A stretch of DNA of 64,000 bases from Ustilaginoidea virens (taxonomy: Eukaryota > Ascomycota > Sordariomycetes > Hypocreales > Clavicipitaceae): the NCBI RefSeq assembly GCF_000687475.1, contig NC_057320.1, positions 1,240,001 through 1,304,000 on the forward strand, in the 5' to 3' direction. The position numbers and the translations under genes were made by a program. Below are positions 22,121-34,026 of the stretch, piece after piece. The notes under the pieces were generated by a model. The model saw nothing but the letters and a program-made list of their open reading frames with translations. It made no database searches and was not told the origin of the DNA. How positions within the stretch are numbered: the first letter of the stretch is position 1; each line of letters opens with the position of its first letter.

Positions 22121-22971
22121 CGAACAAGTTGCGCTGCACACCAAAATCGTAGTAGTGAAGTGCCCGCGGAAAAAAAAAAAAGAAAAAAAAAAGAAAGTAT
22201 GAGAGACAGAAGGGTTGGTGTGATAGTATTCTCGGCTGAAAGCTCAGAATAAGAGACGGTCCTTTAGGCTCGATACGAAGCGACCTGAAGTGCGTATCTC
22301 TTAGCGCATGTTCACCAGAGGCACTCGCTGGTACGAGAAAGACCTTGATTCTACGGAGTAGTCCGTACAGAGTATGAGATCACAGCTCACAGGAGCTCCA
22401 CCGTCACGTGAGATTCAGCAGCATCGAAAGACTGGGTTTGATTGACCAGCACCCCTGATGAAGAAGGCATAGTTTAGGTACCTAGGTAGTTGAGGCTTCA
22501 ACAAAATATCTGCCAGTCTATTCCTGTGATACAAACCAAACCAACTCCGTCTCCCAAAGTACCTCGAGTCAGTTTTCTCCTGAACCCTGGGCACGATGGC
22601 CACCGGCGGAAAGAAAGATATGGGGTAAGCTTGTCTCGAGCAGTAATCTGACGAGCGGCTATGAGAGAATAATCTTCCAAGTCGTTCTCGGAGTCCAAGC
22701 TATCTGTGGCAACCACTCGTATTCGTACTCGTACAAACAATCTGAACACTGGGCACACAACGGCTCTGTTTGTTCCTTGCGCCGCTGTCACAAATAGAAC
22801 ACTTGTGATTCCCAAGTCTAGCTCCTAGACCCCTAATTTTCTGTTTATGTAGTTCGCGTATGTCTAAAATATGCCTGATGCCTGGATTACTGTTGTCCGC
22901 AAGTCCTCGTCGCCAAGGGAAAAATCGCTACAAAACGATGGGCGCAATGCTGCACTATCCATGACGCAAAT
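22121..22971. other. Intergenic BMT2/TIM8
   Basis: Upstream of BMT2 is an A-rich block (22169-22197). Palindromic motifs lie at 22352-22367 (TACGGA...TCCGTA arms) and 22475-22484 (TAGGTACCTA). The only coding-like signal is the orphan exon at 22596. Confidence 0.55.
22596..22624 (+). other. Orphan first-exon-like sequence (possible gene remnant)
   Basis: An ATG with A at -3 reads MATGGKKDM followed by GG|GTAAGC, exactly like a coding first exon with a consensus donor. No convincing second exon follows in the 350 bp before TIM8. Candidate acceptors give only short, motif-free reading frames. The start recalls those of small basic fungal membrane proteins, but I cannot assign it. Confidence 0.25.
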
Positions 22972-23450
22972 TCAAGAAGACCGCATATTGTTCAAGTGCT
23001 TCATCGTAAGAAAGTTCATGTCAAGGAATCGATCGACACAATTTCGGAGGCAATTTTCTTCTGTGCCATCGAGCTTCGAGTTCTTGATAGTACCGGTAAC
23101 GCACTTTTGCCAGCACGTCTTGGTAAGGTTGTGGGTCTCTAATTGGATAGGTTAGTCAACCAGAGGAGAAGAAAAAAAAGTTTAGAGACGGACGATTGAC
23201 GAGAGCCGATGCAAGCTTGGGGACACAAATATGCAAGGTAGAGATGGCATTGCTTGGGGCAGAGAAAATGTAAAATGTGCATGTTTGCATCGCAAACTCC
23301 CGCGGGTCCGCGAAGCAGCACCGACTAACGTGATTGAATTTGTGACCGCTGCTGCTCGTTGGCGAGGAATTGGCGCAACTCGGCCTTGTCTTTATCATTG
23401 AGCTTTTCGAGATCTAGGTTATCGACACCCGTTTGTGCGGCATTCATCAT
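22972..23450 (-). CDS. TIM8: Mitochondrial intermembrane-space chaperone Tim8
   Basis: Small TIM chaperone; Tim8-Tim13 hexamers guide hydrophobic precursors such as Tim23 across the intermembrane space. Exon 1 is 23450-23330, intron GTTAGT...TTAG, exon 2 is 23138-22972, total 288 nt (95 residues). Twin CX3C motifs CWQKC and CLRNC are spaced as in the family, with [17 protein letters not shown] after them. The N-terminus reads [20 protein letters not shown]. An alternative ATG at 23447 is the next codon. This gene is too short and split to show as one reading frame. Confidence 0.95.
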
Positions 23451-24205
23451 GATGGTGGTGAGTTGCAAATGTTTGTGTGAATTCGTTGAACGATTTGAGT
23501 ACAGTATGAGACGGCGAGAGTTTAAGCTTGGAGAGAGCCTTGCAGACGTTTTTAAGCCGCTACCCTATACGCCGCGCCCCTTTTGTGGAGGCCATGTCCA
23601 CGAGCTGTTCCTGCCCGTGGAAGGTTCAAGGCAAGGCAAGAACGGATTATTGATACTTGCGGGACAAGGCCTCCCAGTATTGATTGCCCTGCTTGCTACC
23701 CGGGATCTACAACCGACAAGAATACACATGTCGTCACGTATTGAATCAATGGCAAGCACAAACACCTCACTCATCTTCTATTTCGCCATCCCATATCATA
23801 TTGTACGTGCGTTGGACCAGAAAAGCGCGAGATTGTCCACTCGAGATAAATCTGATCCTTGAAAACCAGAACCATTACAAGTGTATATAACATGCCACCA
23901 GGTAAGCTAGTCGCATTTATATGTCACTATGTATCAGATGTCGATAATTCAATTGACAGCTTGCACATCCTCAATCAGTTGTCTTTCTCTTGAGGCTGTT
24001 TATAGATGCTAACCAGAGCGGGTGCACGGTATCCACTGTCGGCACACTCTGCAGTCAACGAGGTTATTGAAAGGAAAAGACGAGAAGAAAGGTGTTATTA
24101 CCCCCCCCCCCCTCCCCTGCTTGTCCCAGTCGACGTGAGCGTCGGCAAGACAAGCCAACCCACAGCAAACTTGAATCCAAAAGCCAGGTCAAGTAAAAAA
24201 TTTCA
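23451..24205. other. Upstream of TIM8 / downstream of the Mg transporter
   Basis: No gene seen in about 750 bp. A C10 tract lies at 24101-24110. Confidence 0.55.
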
Positions 24206-26105
24206 TCATATGTACCTCTTCCATCGGGCCCAGCCCAACATTAAAGAGCAAACAAGAACCATGGTTGCAATGATACCAAAGAACGCCGCTAGGCTACCCG
24301 TGCCTTGAAAAGGAACAGTTACGTTCATTCCAAAGACACCGCTAATGAGATTGAGCGGTACCAAGACTGATGCAAGAAACGTAATCTTGCTCAAGACACG
24401 ATTCGTATCCGTACCTTGCGATATGTTGTTGATTGACAGAGTCGCCAAATAATTGCTGTGAGCTCGTGAAAGCATTTTTTCAAAGTGCCCAAGATTGGTC
24501 GCCATGGTGACGACGTGATCTTGTATGTCACCCAAGTACATGCCAATGTCCATGTGAGGAGTAACTTGATAATTTTCGTTGCATCGCTTGGTAAATCCTC
24601 GCAAGACGTCAGCCTTGCCGCCTAAAAGACGTAATAAAGCCATGCAGTTTTTGCGAACTCGTCCAATAGAACGTAGAAACGAGCTCGAGTCATCTTGTCG
24701 CATGACGAACACTTCATCTTCGATAGCATCTGCCTCAAGCTCTATGGTGCGGATGGCCGGCGCAAAGCAGTCCACAATATTATCGCTGTTTCATCCAATC
24801 TTGTTAGCCCATACCCCATATCCGAACGTCTGAGTCGACTGCTCAACAAGTAACTTACATCAAAGCGTAACATATCCAATCGCTGCTGAGCGACACATAC
24901 TCTTTCAGAGCTGTAATCCTCTTGCGAACTTGGGAAGCATGGGAGTTCGGGGCGAAACTGAAGCTGAGAGTCCCTTCCCGAAACACCAAAACGTAAATAT
25001 TGAAGGGCTCATACTCAATGCCATCTGGTTCTTCGACAACATTGAACGAGCGGAAACAGGCAAAGTAATACGAGGGGAAGAGTTCAATCTTCTCTCGGGC
25101 CTCTTGCGTGATAATGTCCTCAATGGTCAGCGGATGCACACCGAAGGCCCTGCAGATGCCCTGAACTTCCTCTTTCGAGGCTCTGTTGACGTTGAGCCAC
25201 CACACGCCGTTCGCATCGTTCTTCGGCAATTCAAAGAGGCCGCGAATGTCCTCCCCAGGAAGCACAAGGTCCCCCATCTCAGCAGCATGAATGGTTGATT
25301 CCCAAGCAGATGAGAAAAAGCTGAACCTGTTACTGTCGAATGGATGAACAGGGATCTTGCTAGGAACTTCCCTCGACTTTTTTTCTTGAAAGGAGTCGTC
25401 CGATGGCACATCCAAGATATCGCCATCAACTGTAGCCAGTTGAGTTTGCTGATTGTTTGATTCCACCCGCAGGTCGTCAAATTCTGGAGCGGGGAAGCGA
25501 CGGCCCTCTAGATGGGCAGCACGTTCAGCATTGACAAAATTCTCCAGATAATCAAAGTCGATCCTGAGTTCGTGATTTCGATTGCCATCCTGTACGGGAA
25601 AGCAGACGTCATCTTCCGCAGCTTTATTCGTCAAAAGGCTTCTGGCATCCTTGTCAGCAGTCCGGGCAGTACTTCTGTGGCTGCGTCTACTAGACGTGGA
25701 CATTGACCGCCCGTGTGCATCCTCGTATTCGCATTTCGGCTCTGAGAATGACATATCTCTTTCCCGTCGCCGAGCTTGAGCGAATGCTTTAACAGAGTTG
25801 GGAGGAGAGGCCTCTCTACCATCAACTGGTGTTTCCACAGTAAATCGACGGCCATGGCGAGAGGATTGTGGTATCTCAGGAGCATCCTCATCGATGATTG
25901 CCTCCTCGAAGTCGCGTACCCTGATATCCGGAGTTCGAGCCCCCATATCGGTATCAGCCTGTCGAGATCCATAAAGGGAGTCAAACGTCCCGCGACGCGG
26001 TCGCTCAGCCCGATGAGACGAGGTTAATTCCTGCCGGTGATCGTCCAACTCAGGAACGGGAGTATCATATCCTCCGTCGGATGTCATCCCATCTAGGTCA
26101 GACAT
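24206..26105 (-). CDS. CorA-family Mg2+ transporter (Alr/Mnr2-like)
   Basis: Divalent-cation channel of the CorA/Alr superfamily, in plasma or vacuolar membrane. Exon 1 is 26105-24859, intron GTAAGT...ACAG, exon 2 is 24785-24206, total 1827 nt (608 residues). The first 250 or so residues are charged and Ser/Arg-rich. The cytosolic funnel domain includes VWWLNVNRASKEEVQGICRAF and HPLTIEDIITQEAREKIELF. Two C-terminal membrane helices flank the signature GMN in LISGVFGMNVTVPF; the last helix ends MLGWARWKRYI. It is shorter than yeast Alr1 or Mnr2, mainly in the N-terminal tail. Whether it is the Alr1 or Mnr2 counterpart is not settled here. Confidence 0.92.
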
Positions 26106-27200
26106 TGCTGCAAAATCCTTTCAGAAATGGCTTTCGTAGGAAACCAAGAACTTGAACGAGGTTGTAAAAATGGTTCTGAATCGCAAAGAGCACTCGGAAG
26201 AGCTCGCTATAAACTGAAAATACTTGAGGAATTAGAGAGCATAGCTATTCTCACGCTTGACAATGCCCATCCATCAACAAGCGGAGGCTAACACCCCAGA
26301 CCCGGCGCGACGGATGCGCGCCGAGTATTATTCGGTAGCAAACCGTTAAATCTGACTGAAGATGTCGTTTGAAAACAAGTCGTGAGTTGAATCTTGAAAA
26401 GAATTGGGTCGATGATTCTTTTGCAGCCAGTTATGGAGGCTTCAGGTTTATTCCGCTATAGACCCAGAACCAAGGCCCGAGAAGCGAAGTTGCGGCCGCG
26501 GTTTTACTGATGAGTTGAGCCAACTTGAAGGTTTTTACTGGCAATGGGGAAGAACTGTGCAGGTGATGTGCAGGCTGCCGTGGATATATGGTATCCTGCC
26601 CAGCAATATTTACCGCAAGAAACTTGGTTAAGGTTTCTGTTCGATGAGAGTAAAAAGGTTGTTGTTCCTGGTATGTTGAAAGAAAGGTAAAAAGATCCAG
26701 ATAGAAAAACAGGCTCACAAAGACCGACGAAAGTTTTGAATAAATTGAAAAATTGGTGTATATTAGATATGTGAGCCGGGGCGGCGACTGGGAGAATAAG
26801 GACGAAGTTGGGCAAGGGAAATTTTTATTCACTCGGTACGGAGGGCTGACACCTTTGTAGGTACCAGACATGTCTGGTAATTTTCTTCAAACATCAGAGC
26901 CTGTATACATAGGTACCTACCTACCTAAGGTAGTGGAGTGGGTGGGCCTACTGCATACCTGATTAGAGATCTGGTGCACCACCCAAAGCTAGAGCTTGAC
27001 GTGGTCATTTGGTCCATCCCCATCTTTTTATCGTGGCAGTTTCAACAACAAACCAACCTCGATCGACCATCTGGCCCGCATTCAGGATCTGGCTTCCAAA
27101 CTCTCGAAAAGTATACCTTTGAAAGTCTTGACATAGCTACCTCCACTCCCGGTCGTCAAACTCTTGCGGAAGCTCACACGACCCTGTACTCTGCAGCGCC
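26106..27200. other. Divergent promoter region Mg transporter/SPC1
   Basis: No gene seen. A palindromic motif block lies at about 26910-26934 and a GGTACGGAG half-site at about 26835-26843. Confidence 0.6.
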
Positions 27201-27605
27201 ATGGCAGATGAGCTGTTGGATAAAGTTCGCGACCTTCTTGAGGGGCAGATTGTATGCCAATCCAGGATACGATGTTCACTTCAGGATCCTGAGTTTGTCG
27301 CTAACTCGTTGGATGTCAGGATTTTGATGGACAGAGGCAGACGGAGGCGATCACCACCTCACTTCTCCCGCTGTCTGCGGTACGAATCAGTTCACGATCC
27401 CTAATACAGAAGAACCTCACTAACGCAACCCGGCCACTACTAGCTGGTGGCATTCGCTATCGGCTATCAACTCCAAGACATCCAAAAAACCGTGTACATT
27501 GGTCTAGCTGGAACTGCATTGACATTTCTAGTCGTCGTACCACCTTGGCCGTTTTACAAGTCGAAGCCTATCAAATGGTTGCCAGCTGGGGCCGGATGGC
27601 AATAG
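27201..27605 (+). CDS. SPC1: Signal peptidase complex subunit Spc1
   Basis: Small ER-membrane subunit of the signal peptidase complex; it shields membrane segments from cleavage. Exons are 27201-27251, 27320-27379 and 27444-27605, total 273 nt (90 residues). The protein starts MADELLDKVRDLLEGQIDFDG, has two membrane helices (about residues 28-45 and 53-70) and the family block DIQKTVYIGLAGTAL, then VVPPWPFYKSKPIKWLP. The gene is split into exons of 51, 60 and 162 nt, so no single frame shows it. Its stop lies 123 bp from that of RBX1, so the 3' UTRs probably overlap. Confidence 0.95.
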
Positions 27606-27727
27606 GCTTGGTTTCTTGACTTTAATAGAATTAACCGAGATTGCTTGTTATTCATACTACTTTGCGTCGAGTTGTGCTCCAGGTCTGAGGCGTGCTGACC
27701 ACTTATGCTGTTCACTCCAAGGTCCCT

Positions 27728-28266
<539 letters not shown>

Positions 28267-29284
28267 GGCGTTTAAATTGTGACGAGCTTTTAGAACGCAA
28301 AGCCTGGCAAACAAACAGCGCCGACTGCGAGTTTCTTTATATCAACTCGAATCAATACGAATGTAACGCGAGACCGAAGACAATGAGTGAGAAACATCCC
28401 CGAGGAGACGTTCATCTTCAAAATGGTTGAGGTTCCTGACCTAGATGGCTTCGGGAGCGTATATCAAAGGCCGAAAAGAGCTCAAAAGCTACAGTACGGG
28501 TTTGTAAAGTTTCTATCAGAACGGTAGTTTACGTCTTGCGAGTAGTAGGCGGTTCTCTAGTTGCCGGCTGTAGCATCGATTCGTTGATTGCTGGTAATGT
28601 TATGTCCTCAACTAGGTACTTAGGTATTACGATAGTAGTAGGGAACCTTTAAGGCTCCCTCTCACCTTGGTGGAGCACCGGCTGGGCCTCGATTTCGAGC
28701 AGGAGGAAGTACCAGCCTTAGATACCTAGAGATATCAACGTGCAAGGTTTGCAACTACCCCACTAGTATGAAAACAAAAGTTTTAACTATCTATTGACCA
28801 ATATATATAGGTTAATTTCAGGTTTATTTTTATGTGTGTATATATTTTGGATTAGCTAAAACTACCTAATGTATATCTCCCACTGTAGTACCAAGTCGCC
28901 AGCTGAGGGCATTATTGCTATAGGCAGTATGCGTATGCAAATACCGGGCTCAGCCCTTCAGCATATGTCGTCACCGCCTTCTCAAGGAGCCGTGGCGCAA
29001 GGGCAGTGCGATCGAACACACGTTATTCACAGGGAACCACGCAAGCATGACTAACTCGCCACGTCCTTGTATCGTAACCAGCGATTTTAACAGATAAAGC
29101 AGACGTACCACAATTACAAGGCGCCTGCTTGAATCTGCCGTGGAACATCTTCTCTATCCAACTGGGTGCCAGTATCCTCGCACCCCGATTGGTGTCTTAA
29201 ACTCTCCGCTTATTGCCCCAGCTTCTACTCAACTCATCTTTAGCTTCGGTTCTTGACCTGCGTCACGAGCTCTCTGCCTGCAAG
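28267..29284. other. Divergent promoter region RBX1/Edc1-like gene
   Basis: About 1 kb without a supportable gene. It is AT-rich around 28790-28870 (TATATATA-like stretches) and has palindromic motif half-sites at 28613-28627 and near 28720. Confidence 0.55.
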
Positions 29285-30424
29285 ATGGGCGAAACGCCAT
29301 CGCAGCCGAGAGAGACTCCAGTGCGACGAAAGCACGGTCGTCAGCGTACTGCTAAATCAGCTGCCCATAAAGCGTATGCGTCTGAGAACGATGTAGCGTC
29401 ACTAGAACCGTTTCGACCGTTATACTCTCCTCAAACGCCCAGTAAATTCGGCAATAGTACCAACATGGCAATGGAATCGTACCCGAGTCAAGCCCCTGAT
29501 TCCAAAGCAAGGCCTAGGAACAAGTCAAGATTAAAGAACGGTCCGACATCTCCCGAATCTGCGCCATTTTGCGTCCAAACTCCTCCCCCACGCGCAAATT
29601 CTAGCCGTCCCGCAAGCAAGATGGCCTTCGCAGGAGCAACTTTTCACGCATCACCCGCGCCTTCAGCACTACCGATTCCCAGTTTTCTTTCCAAGTCCTC
29701 GAGTGAGACGCCTGTCAGTAAGGCCACGGTTGAGGACTCATCACTGCGATCCAGTGATGGGCATGTAACAACACCATTTCGTCCCGCATCGCTACCCCAT
29801 ACGATTGAATCACCGCTTGATTTCATGTTTCGCGCGCATCGTGAGGAACAGCGCCGCACCCGAGGCGGCGGTTTAACAGAATCCACGGCAGGCCCAAAGT
29901 CTCCCCAGACGATGCCTCAGCTTAAATCGATCGGGCCATCAGTACTATCGAGTCTACCAAACCCAAGACGATCCTATCTGAGAGAGCCCTTCGGCGGCAT
30001 AGATGCCTCAGAGCTGGATGGGACGCCTGGCAGAGCCATGGGACCGGCATTTTCCACGCCGTATCAAGAACGAATCAAAGCAGCTCGCTCTACTTCGCAC
30101 TTGAACATATCGCAGACTCGTTCACAAGATTCCAGCGTGTTGGAAAAGAGCCATCCAGACGACCCGACCGAAGCCCTCAAGAAATTTCTTTTCGGGAACG
30201 TGGAATCGGTTTCATCCAAACCTGCGAGAGCGACACCAGAGAATAGCAGTATACCTCCCCGGAGGACTACTGCTGAGGGTGCAGTGTCTAGCGCAAATGA
30301 ATCCAGAGCCGCGGAACCTCGTATGAACGAGATTGAGGCAATGGAAAACGACCTGCGCAGGATTTTAAAACTAGACATTGGTACAAACTCAAACTTGACG
30401 GGCCAAACTTCCATTTCCCGGTAG
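29285..30424 (+). CDS. Edc1/PNRC-like protein with a decapping-activator motif
   Basis: Intrinsically disordered, Ser/Pro-rich protein of 379 residues, single exon. Near residues 120-140 it has MAFAGATFHASPAPSALPIPSF. This matches the short proline-rich LPxPxF motif by which Edc1 and PNRC2 bind the Dcp1 EVH1 domain and stimulate mRNA decapping, preceded by the FAGATF activation patch. A second conserved block, ESPLDFMFRAHREEQ, follows at about residue 180. The C-terminus has a short acidic helix (NEIEAMENDLRRILKLD). The ATG at 29285 is chosen because the upstream in-frame codons at 29213 lack an ATG. The function is inferred from these motifs only. Confidence 0.75.
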   Translation: MGETPSQPRETPVRRKHGRQRTAKSAAHKAYASENDVASLEPFRPLYSPQTPSKFGNSTNMAMESYPSQAPDSKARPRNKSRLKNGPTSPESAPFCVQTPPPRANSSRPASKMAFAGATFHASPAPSALPIPSFLSKSSSETPVSKATVEDSSLRSSDGHVTTPFRPASLPHTIESPLDFMFRAHREEQRRTRGGGLTESTAGPKSPQTMPQLKSIGPSVLSSLPNPRRSYLREPFGGIDASELDGTPGRAMGPAFSTPYQERIKAARSTSHLNISQTRSQDSSVLEKSHPDDPTEALKKFLFGNVESVSSKPARATPENSSIPPRRTTAEGAVSSANESRAAEPRMNEIEAMENDLRRILKLDIGTNSNLTGQTSISR

Positions 30425-31207
30425 GAGTGGCGATGTGTCGTGGCCCCTAGCAATGGATTTCCTACATTTTCACCACCAACCTACGACACGTCAACTTGGA
30501 TCTTCTATGGCATTCAACGAGTGGCATTGTCTGAAAGTATGTGCAATCATAGGAGGCTTTGCATCTCATCTTGCACATTTTTGTCAATCTTGAACGGGGC
30601 AAAGGATTCTCATTGGTTATTATATGAGTTTTGAATGAAAATAGACGCAACCAGCTGGCGGACGCACTTTGACTCAACATGTTGTCTGTCTCAGCTTGCG
30701 GATGCAATCTCACATTGGCAATTGTTTCTTCTTCTCCACTTTCTAGACCCCAGAGGTCAAAGTACGTCATATATGTTTTGACCATGTGATTACCGATGAC
30801 CTCGTCAGACCAGTTGTGCCACAATGCGTCTGTTCAGCAAGGGATATCGGAGAAATGCAGGTGGTATGCTACCAAGCATGCACAACATCCCCTCCTCTCA
30901 ACTTTTCACACCGTCTTTTCAGATATGGCTCGGTATGTGTGACACAATCATGTCCCCACACGGCGTCCGGTATCTGTGGTGTCATACTTACTGTGTCTTG
31001 AATCGCGAGACCAGTCACTGAGCGCCTTTGTCCTCACAAGCCATCAGGGGTCTAATTACGCAGCAACATGGGGATGTGATGAGTGCTCGGTAGTGTAGGA
31101 GCTTGGTCTTGCAGGGCATTTTTCAAGCAAGCAATAACGACGGTAGCCGATGCGAAACCGAGACCTGGGCGTGGTCAAATTTGAAACTCATCTCTGAGTC
31201 TGCGCTA
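30425..31207. other. Convergent 3' region with an unassigned ORF on the minus strand
   Basis: The minus-strand frame 30837-30462 stays open for about 125 codons. Its first half reads plausibly protein-like (ALWHNWSDEVIGNHMVKTYM, then TYFDLWGLESGEEETIAN) but has no ATG at its head and no upstream exon that joins in frame. I cannot name it; it may be a gene remnant or chance. Confidence 0.25.
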
Positions 31208-33053
31208 TCAACATGCCCGCTTCCGTTTCCGCTCCTCGCGTGAGAATAGTAGTCCATGAGACAGGAAAAGATACTTTGCAAAAAAGTCGGTTGCGAAATC
31301 ATCGAATCTTGAATAGTCGGCACCGAGGCGATATGCAGCTGCGATCCCACTCACGCAAGCAAGTTCGTGCATGTTCTTGAGGCATAAAGTCAGTAGTTGG
31401 AGCTTTTATCTGCAGAAATGTTCGTAGAGGCATGATGACATCTGGAAGTCATATGCAAAGCAATTGCACCATTCGAGTATAACAACATAAATCGCGTATT
31501 CAATTACTTACGACAAGGGTCCACGAACCAGCAAATGTGGTGCTGTTCTTACCATTGAGGAACATCATGCCTGGAACGACGCGGAGGTAATGCTGCCATC
31601 TATGGCCCAACTGATGCCACCAATTGCGTTTGATGATTTTGTTCTCGTCGATTTCCCCAATAGTCCACAGATTGTCTCGGTGTTTATCGAGAAAAATGGA
31701 CTGGTACACAGGTTCTAACTCTTGTCTGCCATTATTCTTTGCAGCTACAAGCTGGTGTTGATAATTGCTGCAGTTGAACGACATTTCTATGAGCCGAGGA
31801 TTCTGTTTGTACGTGTACGTAAAGTACATTGGGCGGAAGCCTTCTGGTTGCGCAGCGGAACCTTTGGCGAAGGAGATTTGTTGTTCTTGACTATCACTTG
31901 TAGGATCCGCACAGAGATGGGGTTTAAAGGAGGTTTCGTAATGCTTTTCGAAGTACCTCTTGTCGCTGTGGGTTACAGTTATGTCGTCGTAGAATGCCGC
32001 ACCCTTCAAGACGAATCGTTCTCGCCAGGATGCAGTTTCCCCAAGGATTGACAGGCTGTCATCGGCTAGTGTGCAGAGAACAAGTTCATCGAATTCTTCA
32101 TCTGTGACCTCCTCGGTGCGGAGATTTCGGATTCGGAGTCTAACTCCCTCTCTTGATCTGCACAACACGGCGCAAACTTGGTGGGCGGTTCGAATGTCTA
32201 CGCCTTTCGCGGTAAGATCGCTGCCCCATGTTTTGTAAAACTGCCGCAGATTATCAAATGTGTACATGGTCGGAAGATTAGGCAGCAAAGTTGCGCTGTC
32301 ATAATCCCACAGCTTCATGTTGGGGTCGTCGAAAAGACGTTCGACAATGCCTGACGGAACGTTGGCGGTCTGATTTCCGGTGCCTAGAAAGAGAGCAATA
32401 AGTGGATACACCATCTTGTCGCCGAATTCTTTGTCGAACATGAACACGCGCAGCATGATGGATATAGGAACGAGTCCGAGTATTGGAAGAGTCCATTTAA
32501 CCACTCTGAGGAACAGCCCGAACCGCTTGATATCAGAGGCAAACTTTTGCACAAGAATACTCGGGAAGACATTTGTCCAGAACCCATCTTGCCCCTTTCC
32601 AAAAGCAACCTGCAGCTGTACCTTGTGAGGCGGGTATCCATACTGTTCAAAGAATCTAAATGTATGTTTGAAGATCTTCGGCATCATGTTAGTCGTGTGA
32701 GACTGTCGAGACAAGGCAATATATTTGCACAGACCTGTGACCCTCCTTGGACGCCGTTATTCATCCAAGAAGCGCCGTATCGTCGCTCATCCAAGTCAAT
32801 CGAGCTTGCCTGGCCGCCAAGAACCTCATGCTTCTCCAGAAGGGTAACGTGAAACTTGTCAGGGTGATTTGCCAGCGTGGCGGCACATGCCTAAATCATT
32901 CGCGCTTTTTCAGCATGATTTATGCACCGAACAAGGACGAATACAGAGTGTGATAGCTGGCTTCGGTTTCTCGAGAGTATTACGTACCATGCCAGCTGCA
33001 CCTCCCCCGACAATTGCAACACGTCGCCTTCGCTTCTGGTTCGATTCGGTCAT
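31208..33053 (-). CDS. FAD-dependent oxidoreductase (amine-oxidase-like flavoprotein)
   Basis: Flavoprotein of 517 residues. Exons are 33053-32988, 32890-32735, 32675-31512 and 31375-31208, total 1554 nt. The N-terminus MTESNQKRRRRVAIVGGGAAGM contains the Rossmann GxGxxG, and the acidic end of the second strand is in VTLLEKHEVLGGQASSID. A segment around residues 125-150 is hydrophobic (LPILGLVPISIMLRVF) and may be a membrane anchor. The C-terminal FAD-contact region is TFAGSWTLVNMHELACVSG. Relatives occur near fatty-acid-modifying enzymes in other organisms, but no partner gene is next to it here. The substrate is unknown. Confidence 0.85.
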
Positions 33054-34026
33054 TTCCAATCTCAGTGCGTCGAGAATGTCGAAGAATATATTGCCAGGTG
33101 ATCATTGACTCTTTGAATCTATAACTTTATATAACCATCCATCTTTAGCAGCGAGACTAAGCTCACTATAGCCAAGATCGATCCGGGTGGTGACTGGAGT
33201 ACGTCATTGACTCGACCGGTTCTACGGGTCGACGTCGCCGATTGGAACGTGAAGCAACGTTGTCAGTGACATCGCTTTTTGAGCGTAGGGCTGAGTCAAG
33301 GATCTTGTCCTAGCATTATTACAAACGAGAGCGGGTTCGAGGTGTCGAAATTATTCTCACGTCATTCTGTCACTTGGCCCGGAAATGTTCCTCATCCAAT
33401 ATTGAGAAAAAGGAAAGAGAGAGAGAGAGAAAGCGACACAAGGCTAGCCTGCTCTTACTGGCTGGCCTACGTACATTTAACAGCTTTATTTTTTTTTTAT
33501 TTTTTTTTTTTTGTTTTTCAGTAGTTTAATGACCAAGGGGATAATCGGATCGTAGGAAACGGAAAGGTGCGTCATTGCGGTGACTTCACCAATGGCTGGT
33601 CTGCTTACACTGCCAGTCTGCCAATTTGCCACAACTGCTGTACTACATACTACCCTGCATTTGCAAGACGCCCGCCTCCAAAACCGACCGGCGACTAACC
33701 CCAACGCGTTTCCTTCACACCCCTTATAACAACTACTACCTCTACTCCGTACGCCTTACGTTAGGTGCCTAGAGTCAAGAAAAGTTGAGTCAGTCACGTG
33801 GCTTCGCGTCAAGTCGTGGCAACATGTGCACAGGGCCAAAGGTGTGTGGTTCTTGGTGACTTTATGGAATAACTCCCTCAACTGGTGCCAGATTACCGCT
33901 TCCATTTCCAATCGACTTCGTCTCCCCAAAAGCTGCCGTATCCCCTTACCCTGCAGGCGCTTGGTCTGTCAACCTGCCAGTCGAAGCAATTCGCTTGACA
34001 AGATCAAGTGCCGCCGCTTCCAAGCC
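33054..34026. other. Divergent promoter region flavoprotein/TDP1
   Basis: No gene seen. A GA run (about 33417-33429), a T-rich stretch (33486-33519), and motif copies at 33743-33752 (TACTCCGTAC) and 33761-33774 lie here. Confidence 0.55.
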
